Assembly: GCA_910585465.1 (NCBI GenBank)
Contig: CAJUEW010000015.1
Location: forward strand, 15,523-79,522
Length of the DNA: 64,000 nt
DNA from: an uncultured Lachnospiraceae bacterium
GTDB lineage: Bacteria > Bacillota > Clostridia > Lachnospirales > Lachnospiraceae
Direction: 5' to 3'
Part shown: positions 16,844 to 25,006 of the stretch, one piece after another
Numbering within the stretch: the first letter of the stretch is position 1
How the letters are laid out: each line of letters starts with the position of its first letter
The notes under the pieces: model-generated
Database searches by the model: none
What the model saw: the letters and a program-made list of their open reading frames with translations, nothing else
What the model was told of the DNA's origin: nothing
Program-made: the position numbers and the translations under genes

Positions 16844-17389
16844 TCAAATCTTATCTGCCAGTGCCGCCGCCTGCTTGCAGCCGTCTGTTTTTTCAATGTC
16901 GCCCGCGTTCAGGACACCGGGAACAGCCACCTCGCCCACCATGTGCCATTTCAGCAGTGCAGCAGACCGTTCAATCGGGATACGCACGCCGTCCATCACA
17001 GACATATCATCTTCCTCACAGCAGGTAATCAGCGCACACTCTTTCCCCGCAATGTCCTTCCCGGCAACGCAGAAAGAAAACAGCTTATCAATGACACCCT
17101 TAATCTGTGCCGGAATAGAATACCAGTAGACCGGCATCGTAAATACTACTGCATCCGCTTCCAGAATTGCCGGAGCAATCGTATTAAAGTCATCATCAAA
17201 AGAACACGCCTTTCCCGATTTGAAACAGGTCTCGCAGGCATGGCATCCGCCTACATTTTTCATAGCCGCATCAAAACGGGTAACCATATGCCCCTTCGCT
17301 TCCACCGCCTGGATAAACGCATCCGTCATGGCAAAGCTGTTGCCGTTTTTACGGGGGCTTCCGGTAATTACAACAATTTTCCTGCTCAT
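16844..17389 (-). CDS. Flavodoxin-family NAD(P)H oxidoreductase
   Basis: A 181-residue protein: VVITGSPRKNGNSFAMTDAF (FMN phosphate loop), a Cys motif CHACETCFKSGKAC, then FTMPVYWYSIPAQIKGVIDKLFSF, the family's substrate loop. AGGAGGATAAAAT precedes the start. First gene of the minus-strand operon 17389 to 14877 and divergent from the HxlR gene. Its promoter (TTGTTT, 16 bases, TATAAT at 17441-17446) is overlapped by a palindrome, so HxlR control is likely. HxlR/flavodoxin pairs usually respond to electrophiles or quinones. Confidence 0.9.
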   Translation of the reverse strand: MSRKIVVITGSPRKNGNSFAMTDAFIQAVEAKGHMVTRFDAAMKNVGGCHACETCFKSGKACSFDDDFNTIAPAILEADAVVFTMPVYWYSIPAQIKGVIDKLFSFCVAGKDIAGKECALITCCEEDDMSVMDGVRIPIERSAALLKWHMVGEVAVPGVLNAGDIEKTDGCKQAAALADKI

Positions 17390-17440
17390 ATTTTATCCTC
17401 CTTGTTTGCAGAATTGACTTTTTCCGCTGCTGATATTATA

Positions 17441-17514
17441 ATTATAGCGAGAACAAAACTAAAAACAAGTACGCACCTTCAAGTGCGATACTTACATATA
17501 AGTTATATACTTAC
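17441..17514. promoter_or_regulatory. Divergent promoter region with HxlR-type operator
   Basis: Minus-strand promoter: TTGTTT (17463-17468), 16 bases, TATAAT (17441-17446). An imperfect palindrome, AGTACGCAC...GTGCGATACT at 17468-17492, touches the -35 box. Toward the plus-strand regulator gene, ATACTTAC occurs twice, 19 bases apart (17488-17495 and 17507-17514). Together these are a reasonable operator set for the HxlR protein acting on both genes. Confidence 0.55.
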
Positions 17515-17531
17515 CTAAAGGAGAGTGTAAA

Positions 17532-17864
17532 ATGAACGAACGCTGCATATCCCAGGAATGCCTTGCATCAACAGGCTTTAGCTATACCTTATCCCTCATC
17601 AATGGAAAATATAAAATGACAATCCTTTATACTCTGATGAATTTTGAGATTGTCCGTTTTAATGAAATGAAAAAATATATCGGGGAAATTTCTTATAAGA
17701 CACTTAGTTCAACCTTAAAAGAACTGGAAGCGGACAGGCTGGTACACAGAAAGGAATATCCGCAGATTCCGCCAAAAGTAGAGTACAGTTTGACTGAAAG
17801 AGGAAAATCATTGATCCCCATTTTAGACAGTATGTGTGATTGGGGAGAAAAAAATCGTCTATAA
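17532..17864 (+). CDS. HxlR-family transcriptional regulator
   Basis: A 110-residue HxlR-type winged helix. It has two N-terminal cysteines (Cys5 and Cys10, in ERCISQECLA), the helix LINGKYKMTILYTLM, the recognition region FNEMKKYIGEISYKTLSSTLKELE and the wing LVHRKEYPQIPPKVEYSLTERG. In characterised relatives (YodB, HypR, QorR) an N-terminal cysteine senses quinones, diamide or hypochlorite. Here Cys5 or Cys10 may do the same. AAAGGAGA lies before the start. It is divergent from the flavodoxin operon and probably autoregulates and represses that operon. Confidence 0.92.
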   Translation: MNERCISQECLASTGFSYTLSLINGKYKMTILYTLMNFEIVRFNEMKKYIGEISYKTLSSTLKELEADRLVHRKEYPQIPPKVEYSLTERGKSLIPILDSMCDWGEKNRL

Positions 17865-18014
17865 ATATAACTATTCCGGCTTTCCAAACAGCAGGCAGCC
17901 TAAAAAAAACTTCATCTATTCAATCGGATTTTATATTTAAAGCCTTGTTTTCCCCCAAAAATATGTAAACTGCATCCTGCAGAATTAAAACATATCTTCA
18001 AGGAGGACACAGCA

Positions 18015-18169
18015 ATGCTTCAAATATCCGAAATCGTAAAAAAACCAAGGAAATACTCGACCTGTTCAATGAACACTTTTACAATAAGGAGTTTACCCGC
18101 CCGGCCATCACCGTATTTCCGGATAACGGGCTCGGCGCATGGGCCAGAGCAGGATTTCCTTGTGAGTGA
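18015..18169 (+). pseudogene. SprT-like protein, N-terminal fragment with frameshift
   Basis: The ATG with AGGAGG upstream starts MLQISEIVKK. A frameshift after that is needed to reach a frame reading KEILDLFNEHFYNKEFTRP, then AITVFPDNGLGAWARAGFP and a stop. This resembles the first 50 residues of SprT-like proteins carried on conjugative elements; the zinc HExxH part is absent. The remainder up to 18291 shows no coding signal I recognise. Confidence 0.5.
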
Positions 18170-18291
18170 CTTGGTTCTTGTAGGGGTAATATTCCTGTTC
18201 CTGGTCTTATTTGGAGAACAGCCTGCTCCCGCTCTGGTAGGAGGCAGCAGATACGGCGGCTTTGTTTTCTCTCTGTTTGATGACAGTAATT

Positions 18292-18498
18292 TTATAGTGT
18301 GGGCATGACAAGGATACGCTCTCCTTCTTCCCTGATTTCAGGCATGGAAAAAGCAGGGAACCTGTCAAACGGTTTGTTTTTCATTGCAAATGCTTCCGGA
18401 CAGGAATCAACAGCGGCGCAAATAGCCAACTTAGTAAAATCACAATCCTTAAAAGCGGTTTTGTCAATTTTACGCACCTTCGCCGGAAGGCAAAGCTA
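18292..18498 (-). pseudogene. BspA-type leucine-rich-repeat protein, C-terminal fragment
   Basis: The minus strand reads LPAKVRKIDKTAFKDCDFTK followed by a Cys/Ala repeat end (LAICAAVDSCPEAFAMKNK). This is the last repeat of an LRR_5 (BspA-like) surface protein. A TAG precedes it by a few codons, so only the tip of the gene remains. Together with the SprT-like piece it fills the 17.9-18.5 kb gap between intact genes. Confidence 0.5.
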
Positions 18499-18530
18499 AT
18501 CAAGCTGTCACTGCCATAGAAACTACAAAA

Positions 18531-19556
18531 TTATAATTCATGCGCTGTTAAATCTGCCTCATGTGTATGACAATGCTGCTCCTGATGTCCAAAATGCGTA
18601 TGCTCGTGACTGTGTGTAATGTTATGGCTGTGCGTAGTTCCGTCATGCGTATGCACTATTGTATGGGTATGCAGATGCGTGTGGTACAGAATAACGGTAT
18701 CCACAGCAACTATCACAGTTCCCGTCAACATAATAATAAGCGCCAGCAAGTAATTTTTCGTCAACGGTTCATGCAGACAGACAAAAGACAGAAACGCCCC
18801 CACAAATGGAGCGACTGCGTAATATGCGCTTGTTTTTGCAGCTCCCAGAGTATGCTGTGCTTTGACGTAAAATAAAATACTCAGACCATAAGCCACAAAA
18901 CCAACCAGTAGAGCTGTCAGACAATATTTTAATCCAGGTATCTTTTCTCCTATCGCCAATGCTATCGCAAACGAACCTATACCAGAAAAAATCCCTTTCA
19001 GCATTACAATCTCAAATGTGTCCTTTGAGGATATTTTTCTGGTACAGTTATTTTCCAGTCCCCAGCATAGGGCTGCCGCAAGAACAAGCAACGATCCCCA
19101 TGAAAATTTCATACTCGACACATCTTCAAATGAAAGCAGCCCGCTTGAAAAAGTTATCAGCACAATAGCAGCCCACAGCCTTTTAGAAATCATTTCCTTA
19201 AACACAAGAAGCGCAATCAGTGATGTGGCAACAATTTCAAAATTATTTAGTAACGAGGCATTAGCAGAAGTTGTATGCGACAGCCCGAACATCAAAAAAA
19301 CAGGCGCTAAAATATCTAAAACTATCATTCCAACTGTATATGGCAAATCATTTTTTCCTAATTTTTCATTTACGCTGTTCTTTTTACCCAAAAAATAAAG
19401 AATCCCTATTCCCATGCCTGCGCCAAGATACAGTAAAGCCGCCATCATGGCAGGAGAAACATTTAACAAAAGGATTTTAGATGCCGGCATATTCAAAGCG
19501 TAAAACACCGCAGCAAGAATTGCATAAAGTATTGATTTTCCATTTCTCCAATCCAT
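18531..19556 (-). CDS. EamA-type DMT transporter with histidine-rich tail
   Basis: A 341-residue drug/metabolite transporter with ten predicted membrane helices in two EamA repeats (first about 5-135, second about 150-285). From about residue 291 it adds a cytoplasmic tail of some 50 residues in which roughly every second or third residue is His (repeats of HTH, HSH, HEHTH). EamA proteins of this size usually end after helix ten. A His-rich tail of this kind is typical of metal (Zn, Ni, Co) transporters and chaperones, so metal binding is likely, though the transported substrate is not known. The gene stands alone. Confidence 0.88.
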   Translation of the reverse strand: MDWRNGKSILYAILAAVFYALNMPASKILLLNVSPAMMAALLYLGAGMGIGILYFLGKKNSVNEKLGKNDLPYTVGMIVLDILAPVFLMFGLSHTTSANASLLNNFEIVATSLIALLVFKEMISKRLWAAIVLITFSSGLLSFEDVSSMKFSWGSLLVLAAALCWGLENNCTRKISSKDTFEIVMLKGIFSGIGSFAIALAIGEKIPGLKYCLTALLVGFVAYGLSILFYVKAQHTLGAAKTSAYYAVAPFVGAFLSFVCLHEPLTKNYLLALIIMLTGTVIVAVDTVILYHTHLHTHTIVHTHDGTTHSHNITHSHEHTHFGHQEQHCHTHEADLTAHEL

Positions 19557-19599
19557 AATCTCCCTCCATTAAATTCTATTTAAGTATATTAAAAGGTTT

Positions 19600-19929
19600 T
19601 TATCTTCGGATAAACCGGCTGTCCACATCCGGCATCTGCTCATCTGAAATATATCTCTCCACTTTCATGTGGAGGTCGTACTTTTCTCGGAGTGCTGCTA
19701 TCCGTCCCATCATAGGAGAAGCGTGATGGGCATCAATAGCCTGCTGGTCCCTCCAGCTATCAATCAACAAGATGGTCTCCGGGTCATCCATCGAATAGAA
19801 ATAATCGTAGCGGATATTTTCTTCCTCGGCCCGGATGTCTTTTACCACTCCAGAGGACACCATCTCCTCCGCAAATTTTCTGGCACTGCCGTTTCTACCT
19901 GTGTAATAAATATTCACCGTTATGCTCAT
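19600..19929 (-). CDS. Antibiotic biosynthesis monooxygenase family protein
   Basis: A 109-residue dimeric alpha-beta barrel protein of the ABM/YgiN (quinol monooxygenase) family. It has an N-terminal strand (MSITVNIYYTGRNGSARKFA), the central RYDYFYSMDDPETILLIDSWRDQQAIDAHHAS region (read at about 44-75) and PMMGRIAALREKYDL. The WxDQxAxxxH signature is diagnostic of the family. Known members oxidise quinols or degrade heme. No neighbouring gene is co-oriented closely enough to indicate an operon, but it fits the redox character of the window. Confidence 0.85.
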   Translation of the reverse strand: MSITVNIYYTGRNGSARKFAEEMVSSGVVKDIRAEEENIRYDYFYSMDDPETILLIDSWRDQQAIDAHHASPMMGRIAALREKYDLHMKVERYISDEQMPDVDSRFIRR

Positions 19930-19937
19930 AACATCAC

Positions 19938-20084
19938 CTATTTTACATCAATCCGCTCTATCTTAAAGAAAACTGGCCTCGTTTTATCAGACAGCTTTCG
20001 TTCCTTCATCATCTGGGCCAGTGTTTCTCCAAAACCTCCCGGATATATTTTCATGGCATCGTCACTCTTTTTTGTATTCCCCAT
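19938..20084 (-). pseudogene. Truncated helix-turn-helix gene downstream of the RM island
   Basis: A 48-codon frame overlapping the end of the metallopeptidase gene. Its sequence YPGGFGETLAQMMKERKLSD resembles the first helix of XRE-type or similar HTH proteins that often follow ImmA/IrrE genes. It then breaks off (TRPVFFKIERIDVK, stop) where the rest of the HTH should be. Probably a 3'-deleted regulator at the left border of the island; a genuine microprotein cannot be excluded. Confidence 0.4.
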
Positions 20085-21849
20085 CTGAGCAATCAGCAAG
20101 TGTGTATCCCATTTCCAGCATTCGTTGCTTTACAGCCAGTTTTGAAAGGCCGTAGAACACTGCCAGCTCAGAAATCAATTTTTCCAGCCGACAGGCATCT
20201 ATATTTCCATCTGCAGAAATTTGATATTCCTGAAGGAGCTGCGCAACCTTAATTTTAGCCGTTTTTGTCGGCATTAGAATATACGGAGCCACCCCATTGG
20301 CCTGCCACTCCATCCAATCAACAGCTTTCCATTTCTCACCGTCACGGGTAGTAGTTTCTATCGTACATTGGATAGCCTTTCCAGGCATAATACCTGCCCC
20401 AAGCATTTTCATTAAAGCATGATAGGGCTGATGCCTGTACCAGTGATAGCATTCGTGGGCAATCGTGAAATTTACCGTCCCAAGCGTCCTCTCATAATAA
20501 ATTCGAGGGTCTATATACATAGTTCCACGTTTCGCATTGCGAATAATAATACTCTTGTCCTTGCCCTGAATGTTGCAGTCTTCAAATACCATGAGGCCGA
20601 AGACATCCATTTCTTCTGAAAGTCTTGCGTCCTCAAAAATGTTCAGCTTTAACTCTTCCTCGGCAATTTTCCGGATAGGTACCGGAACAGGCTCCTGCAA
20701 AGCCAAAGGGTAGTATTTCTCCAGGAACCTTGTGGCCTCTCCGTCAAAATCCTTCCTGGCGATAACAGGCACAAGCTCTCCGGAAAATTTATCGCTGCCA
20801 CAATCCTTCCGCTGTTCACAGCCTGCTATACTGATAACCTCAAACTCTGTCAATTCAATTCCCAGTAATACCCGACAATGCACTGTCAGCCATTTTTCGG
20901 TAAAGCTAACCTTTCCGGTGTTGCTTACAGACCATTCCACATCCGCAGAAACCACAATATCAAAAGCTATATAGCCTTCCTGTGGCTGCTCGATATGGAT
21001 AACATTCTGAATCTCAATATCAGAAACCGTTGCCTCCGCATGTTTCTTGTCCCTGGCAAACTCCGCATTCAGATACTCCAGCACCGCATCCTTGATTTCA
21101 TCATAGCGGCTCTGGTCAATCAGCCTGCGGAGAGGGCTTTCGTCCTGGGCATCATAATAGTCCAGTTTCTGGCTGTTAAGCTCCTTTTTGATTTCTCTCC
21201 AATTAGGCATATACAAATCCATACAGGTCACAAAAGCTGCATTGTGCTTCCGCTCCCTTAAATGTATCAGTTCATGGAGAATAATATATTCCAGGCATTC
21301 CACCGGCTTCTGGGCAAGCTGAAGATTAAACCAGAGCTTCCTCTTTTCTGTATTACATGTTCCCCAGCGAGTGACCATATACTTCGTCTGCCAGGAATCC
21401 GGATGCAGGTCTGTTATTTGTTCCCATTTTGGAAGCAGATGTTCGATTCGCTCTTTCAGCATAATCCGATACTGCTCACGGACATAGTTCTCCCGCTGAC
21501 GCACCGTACTGTTTTTCTTCATACGAAGAGTGACCTCATTGCCTTGAATCCCAAAGCTGTTTTTCCGCTCGTCCGGGACAAATTTAATAAAATACTGCTT
21601 TCCCCAGATATACATTGTCTCACCTGAGACATACTGACGCTTTGCGTTTCTTGGCTGGTCTTGGAACTTCTTAATAGAATCCTTAATCCATTTAAGATTT
21701 GTCCGGGCATATATCTCTATCGCCTTATCAGACATACCCAAAGGCGCCGAAATAACCACATGCCCATCCGGTGGTTTGACCTGAAGATGCATGTTCTTTA
21801 TTGATTTTTTCTGAACTTCAACTGGTATTTCAGAAATCACAATACGCAT
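20062..21849 (-). CDS. Fusion of YgjP-like (DUF45) and ImmA/IrrE metallopeptidase domains
   Basis: A 595-residue protein with two zinc-peptidase modules. The N-terminal module (about 1-230) is YgjP/DUF45 (M48-like), with RWGTC at 161-165 and the zinc site HELIH at 192-196 plus His202. A linker of about 150 residues predicted to be beta-rich follows. The ImmA/IrrE module has HECYH at 465-469, and the last 60 residues form a small helical domain (LEKLISELAVFYGLSKLAVKQRM) like the DNA-binding helix of its partners. It starts 3 bases after the hsdR stop, so it belongs to the restriction operon. DUF45 proteins often accompany hsdR; fusion to ImmA is unusual. Confidence 0.85.
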   Translation of the reverse strand: MRIVISEIPVEVQKKSIKNMHLQVKPPDGHVVISAPLGMSDKAIEIYARTNLKWIKDSIKKFQDQPRNAKRQYVSGETMYIWGKQYFIKFVPDERKNSFGIQGNEVTLRMKKNSTVRQRENYVREQYRIMLKERIEHLLPKWEQITDLHPDSWQTKYMVTRWGTCNTEKRKLWFNLQLAQKPVECLEYIILHELIHLRERKHNAAFVTCMDLYMPNWREIKKELNSQKLDYYDAQDESPLRRLIDQSRYDEIKDAVLEYLNAEFARDKKHAEATVSDIEIQNVIHIEQPQEGYIAFDIVVSADVEWSVSNTGKVSFTEKWLTVHCRVLLGIELTEFEVISIAGCEQRKDCGSDKFSGELVPVIARKDFDGEATRFLEKYYPLALQEPVPVPIRKIAEEELKLNIFEDARLSEEMDVFGLMVFEDCNIQGKDKSIIIRNAKRGTMYIDPRIYYERTLGTVNFTIAHECYHWYRHQPYHALMKMLGAGIMPGKAIQCTIETTTRDGEKWKAVDWMEWQANGVAPYILMPTKTAKIKVAQLLQEYQISADGNIDACRLEKLISELAVFYGLSKLAVKQRMLEMGYTLADCSDGEYKKE

Positions 21850-21852
21850 CTA

Positions 21853-24800
21853 TTAGTACTCCTCCTGTTTTTCAATAATCGTATAAATCCTCTCCACCCC
21901 GGCATCATCATTCAGAATCGCAAAAAGCGCTCCTTTAATCCGCCTTTCTTTGATTCGGTCACCTCTGAATCCGCTCAGCCTGGATTTCATCACTGCTGCA
22001 TGGAGCTTAAGGGCCAGAGCTTCATCCTCGCCAATATTGTCATAGATAGCTTGCAGCGCCTTGCTCTTGCGGATACTCTCCGGATAGCTGCCGTTATCTT
22101 CCGGATGCTCCACATTCTTTGCCAGCCCGATGTATTTCTCCAATAAAGCCTTATAATCCGATACGCCCTGCTTCCTCTCCTGAATCAGCTTGTTCAGAAT
22201 TTCAGACATGCGCTCATAATACTTCGGATTAACAGTGACCTTTTCTACAACTTTACGGCGGATGTTGTTCTCGATAGCCTCCGCTGCACCTTCCTTTTGC
22301 CCGGAAGGAGCGTTTTCGTCAGTCATATCTTTTCCTTGCTCCGATACGAAATCCAGCAGAGTGAGGTCATCAAACTCACCAATTTTAATGCTGTCCGACG
22401 CCACAATATAATTATCAATGAGCTTACGCATATCCGGTTCATAAGCCCGGTAGTCAAGAAAATCACCGCTCCGGTTTCCGATCGTCTGCTTCAGCTCAAT
22501 GTAGAATTTAATCCGCTCCTCGTAACGCTTCAGCTCCGCTGCAGTACATTCGTCAGTCAGATACTGCTTTGCCTCTGCAAATGCGCGGACAAGGCGGCTG
22601 ACCATCTTATACATCTTTTCACGAAGGCGGACATAGATTTCATCCATTTCTTCGCTCATGCCGGATTCCCCGCAGAAGTAATGCAGGTATTGCAGATCTT
22701 CCTTCGGCTCTCCCACACCCTCGCACAGTTCTTCCAATTCGTCGTAGCACTCATTGAAATACTTAATAGCTTCGGTACCGCGGTCTTTCAACAGTCCGTC
22801 TACATCTTCCGGCGCGTATCCTTCAAAGGCTCCGGATGTGTATTTATTCATAGCACTCTCTAAATCTCCAAAAAGCTGCTTGTAATCCACAATAAAACCA
22901 AATTCCTTCGTATCGCCGTCCAGACGGTTTACACGGCAGACTGCCTGAAACAGTCCGTGATCATGCATACTCTTATCGATATACAGATAGGTGCATGGCG
23001 GCGCGTCAAAACCGGTCAGCAGCTTATCCACAACAATGAGTAATTTCATGTTGGCAGGCTGCTTGACAAACTTTTCCTTTACCGAAGCCTCAAAATCCTC
23101 AACCGTTTTTTGAATGGACAGCTTCTCCGGCAAATTCTCCGGGTCAAGGCCCAGCATTTGTAAATAGATATCATACTTTTCAAAGGCCTCTGTGTCCTCC
23201 TCATCACTGACGGTATCGGTGCGCAAATCTCCCGGCTGCGGCGTGTATGACGAAATGATAGCGCACTTTTTAAATCTTTGCTGGACGAAAATTTCATAAT
23301 ACTTACAGGCAGAGTAAATCGAATCTGCCACCAGTATGGCGTTTCCATTACCATCTATCAGACGAGGCTTCATATTGAAGTCCTGAATGATGTCCCATGC
23401 AATTTTTTCAAGCCGGGAGCGAGAACTGTATATCTTCTGCATATTGGCCCATTTCTCTTTCAGTCTGGCCTTGGCACGAGTAGAAAGCCCACGGGTTTTA
23501 ATATCAAACCACTGGTCGATTCTGTCCTGCGAAGACAAATCCTGCGGAATATCCCGATACTCGTACCGCAAATCCAGAACGACGCCATCACGCACAGCCT
23601 CGTTGTATTTGTAGCTGTGAATATAGGTGCCGAAAACCTCAATGCTGGTCTTCTTATCCTTGATAAGCAGAGGAGTTCCTGTAAAACCGATAAAGATTGC
23701 TTTCGGCATGATCGCTTTCATCGCCGAGTGGAGCTTACCGGACTGTGTTCTGTGGCACTCGTCAACGAATACATAGATTTTTCCCCTGGCCTCAAAATCC
23801 TCCGGAAGCACTTTCATCAGCTCTTCGATGTATTTATCATAATCGGCATCCGTGACTTCACCGCCCCGCCTGCCAAACTTATGTACCAAGGAACAGATGA
23901 GTGAATCATCAAATTTATTCAGTTTCCGAATCAGGTCGTCGCCGGACTTTGTTCTGGATATTTTTTCGTTTACACCAATATAGGTTTTTTCAATCTGCTC
24001 GTCCAGTTCATCACGGTCGGTGACAATCAGAACACGGGCATTTTCACCGCCATGCATCAAAAGCCACTTGGACAGCCAGACCATTGTCAGTGTTTTGCCG
24101 CTGCCTTGGGTATGCCAGAGAATACCACCTTTTCCTTTTGCAATGCGCTTTTGGGTACGCTTAATGCCGTAATATTGGTTATAGCGGCAAACCTTTTTGA
24201 TGCCCTTATCGAACACCACAAAGTTCTCAATCAAATCCACCAGACGGTGCTTATCGAACATGGCATAAAGCTGCTTCAGGAGAATATTATCCTGCCCATT
24301 ACAATATTCTTCGATTCGTACATCCTCCGGGTCACGCTCGTCCTCATTTTCATGGAAGCCGTCCGGTTTCCATTCCATATAATATTTAGCTTTCGTGAGA
24401 ACTGTGCCATAACGCAATCCTTCAGATTCATTTCCGGCCATACACAACTGCACTGTTGTGAAAAATGAAGGTATAAATTCAGGCCTTTGATTGGTGCAAT
24501 TTTGATTAATTCCGTTAGAGACAGCAATACAACTACGTTTCAATTCAATCACAGCCACAGCGATACCATTCAGGTAGATAACGACATCCGGTCGTTTCTC
24601 CTGATTTTGAATAACGGTCACTTCCTCCGCAATCGCAAAATCGTTATTCGTCGGATGCTCGGCATCAAAGAAATATACCGTCTTTGGCGCTGCCTCCGGA
24701 CTTTCCTTGACTTTAGCGCCGTACTTCAGCAGGGAGTATACCGCCATATTTGCATCGTACAAACCCTGCGTCATATTTCCGGCAGCCTTCACGAGCTGGG

Positions 24801-24990
24801 CAACAGCACCATCAATCAGCGCCTTGCTATAACCGGAGGACTGCAGGAAGCTACGTAACCGGTCTTCACGGATATTCTTGTTGACGCGGTCTTTAAGATT
24901 GCCCAGATAGGCATAGTCAAGGATGCTCCTGTCCTTAAAAAACGCTATCACTCTGTTCTGAGTGATTCTTTCAGCTTCACCGATACTCAT
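21853..24990 (-). CDS. hsdR: Type I restriction endonuclease, R subunit
   Basis: DNA-translocating nuclease subunit of 1045 residues, a usual length. The N-terminal PD-(D/E)xK nuclease is visible as Asp135 in RPDVVIYL and IELK at 148-151. The SF2 helicase core has Walker A TQGSGKT (294-300), DECH in VFVDECHRTQ, motif III FTGTPLL and later motifs (DKLLTGFDAP, QAVCRVNR). The C-terminal helical region contacts the methylase complex. It follows hsdS after 16 bases. The complete set of motifs suggests an active enzyme. Confidence 0.96.
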   Translation of the reverse strand: MSIGEAERITQNRVIAFFKDRSILDYAYLGNLKDRVNKNIREDRLRSFLQSSGYSKALIDGAVAQLVKAAGNMTQGLYDANMAVYSLLKYGAKVKESPEAAPKTVYFFDAEHPTNNDFAIAEEVTVIQNQEKRPDVVIYLNGIAVAVIELKRSCIAVSNGINQNCTNQRPEFIPSFFTTVQLCMAGNESEGLRYGTVLTKAKYYMEWKPDGFHENEDERDPEDVRIEEYCNGQDNILLKQLYAMFDKHRLVDLIENFVVFDKGIKKVCRYNQYYGIKRTQKRIAKGKGGILWHTQGSGKTLTMVWLSKWLLMHGGENARVLIVTDRDELDEQIEKTYIGVNEKISRTKSGDDLIRKLNKFDDSLICSLVHKFGRRGGEVTDADYDKYIEELMKVLPEDFEARGKIYVFVDECHRTQSGKLHSAMKAIMPKAIFIGFTGTPLLIKDKKTSIEVFGTYIHSYKYNEAVRDGVVLDLRYEYRDIPQDLSSQDRIDQWFDIKTRGLSTRAKARLKEKWANMQKIYSSRSRLEKIAWDIIQDFNMKPRLIDGNGNAILVADSIYSACKYYEIFVQQRFKKCAIISSYTPQPGDLRTDTVSDEEDTEAFEKYDIYLQMLGLDPENLPEKLSIQKTVEDFEASVKEKFVKQPANMKLLIVVDKLLTGFDAPPCTYLYIDKSMHDHGLFQAVCRVNRLDGDTKEFGFIVDYKQLFGDLESAMNKYTSGAFEGYAPEDVDGLLKDRGTEAIKYFNECYDELEELCEGVGEPKEDLQYLHYFCGESGMSEEMDEIYVRLREKMYKMVSRLVRAFAEAKQYLTDECTAAELKRYEERIKFYIELKQTIGNRSGDFLDYRAYEPDMRKLIDNYIVASDSIKIGEFDDLTLLDFVSEQGKDMTDENAPSGQKEGAAEAIENNIRRKVVEKVTVNPKYYERMSEILNKLIQERKQGVSDYKALLEKYIGLAKNVEHPEDNGSYPESIRKSKALQAIYDNIGEDEALALKLHAAVMKSRLSGFRGDRIKERRIKGALFAILNDDAGVERIYTIIEKQEEY

Positions 24991-25006
24991 ACGGGCGACA
25001 CCTCCT

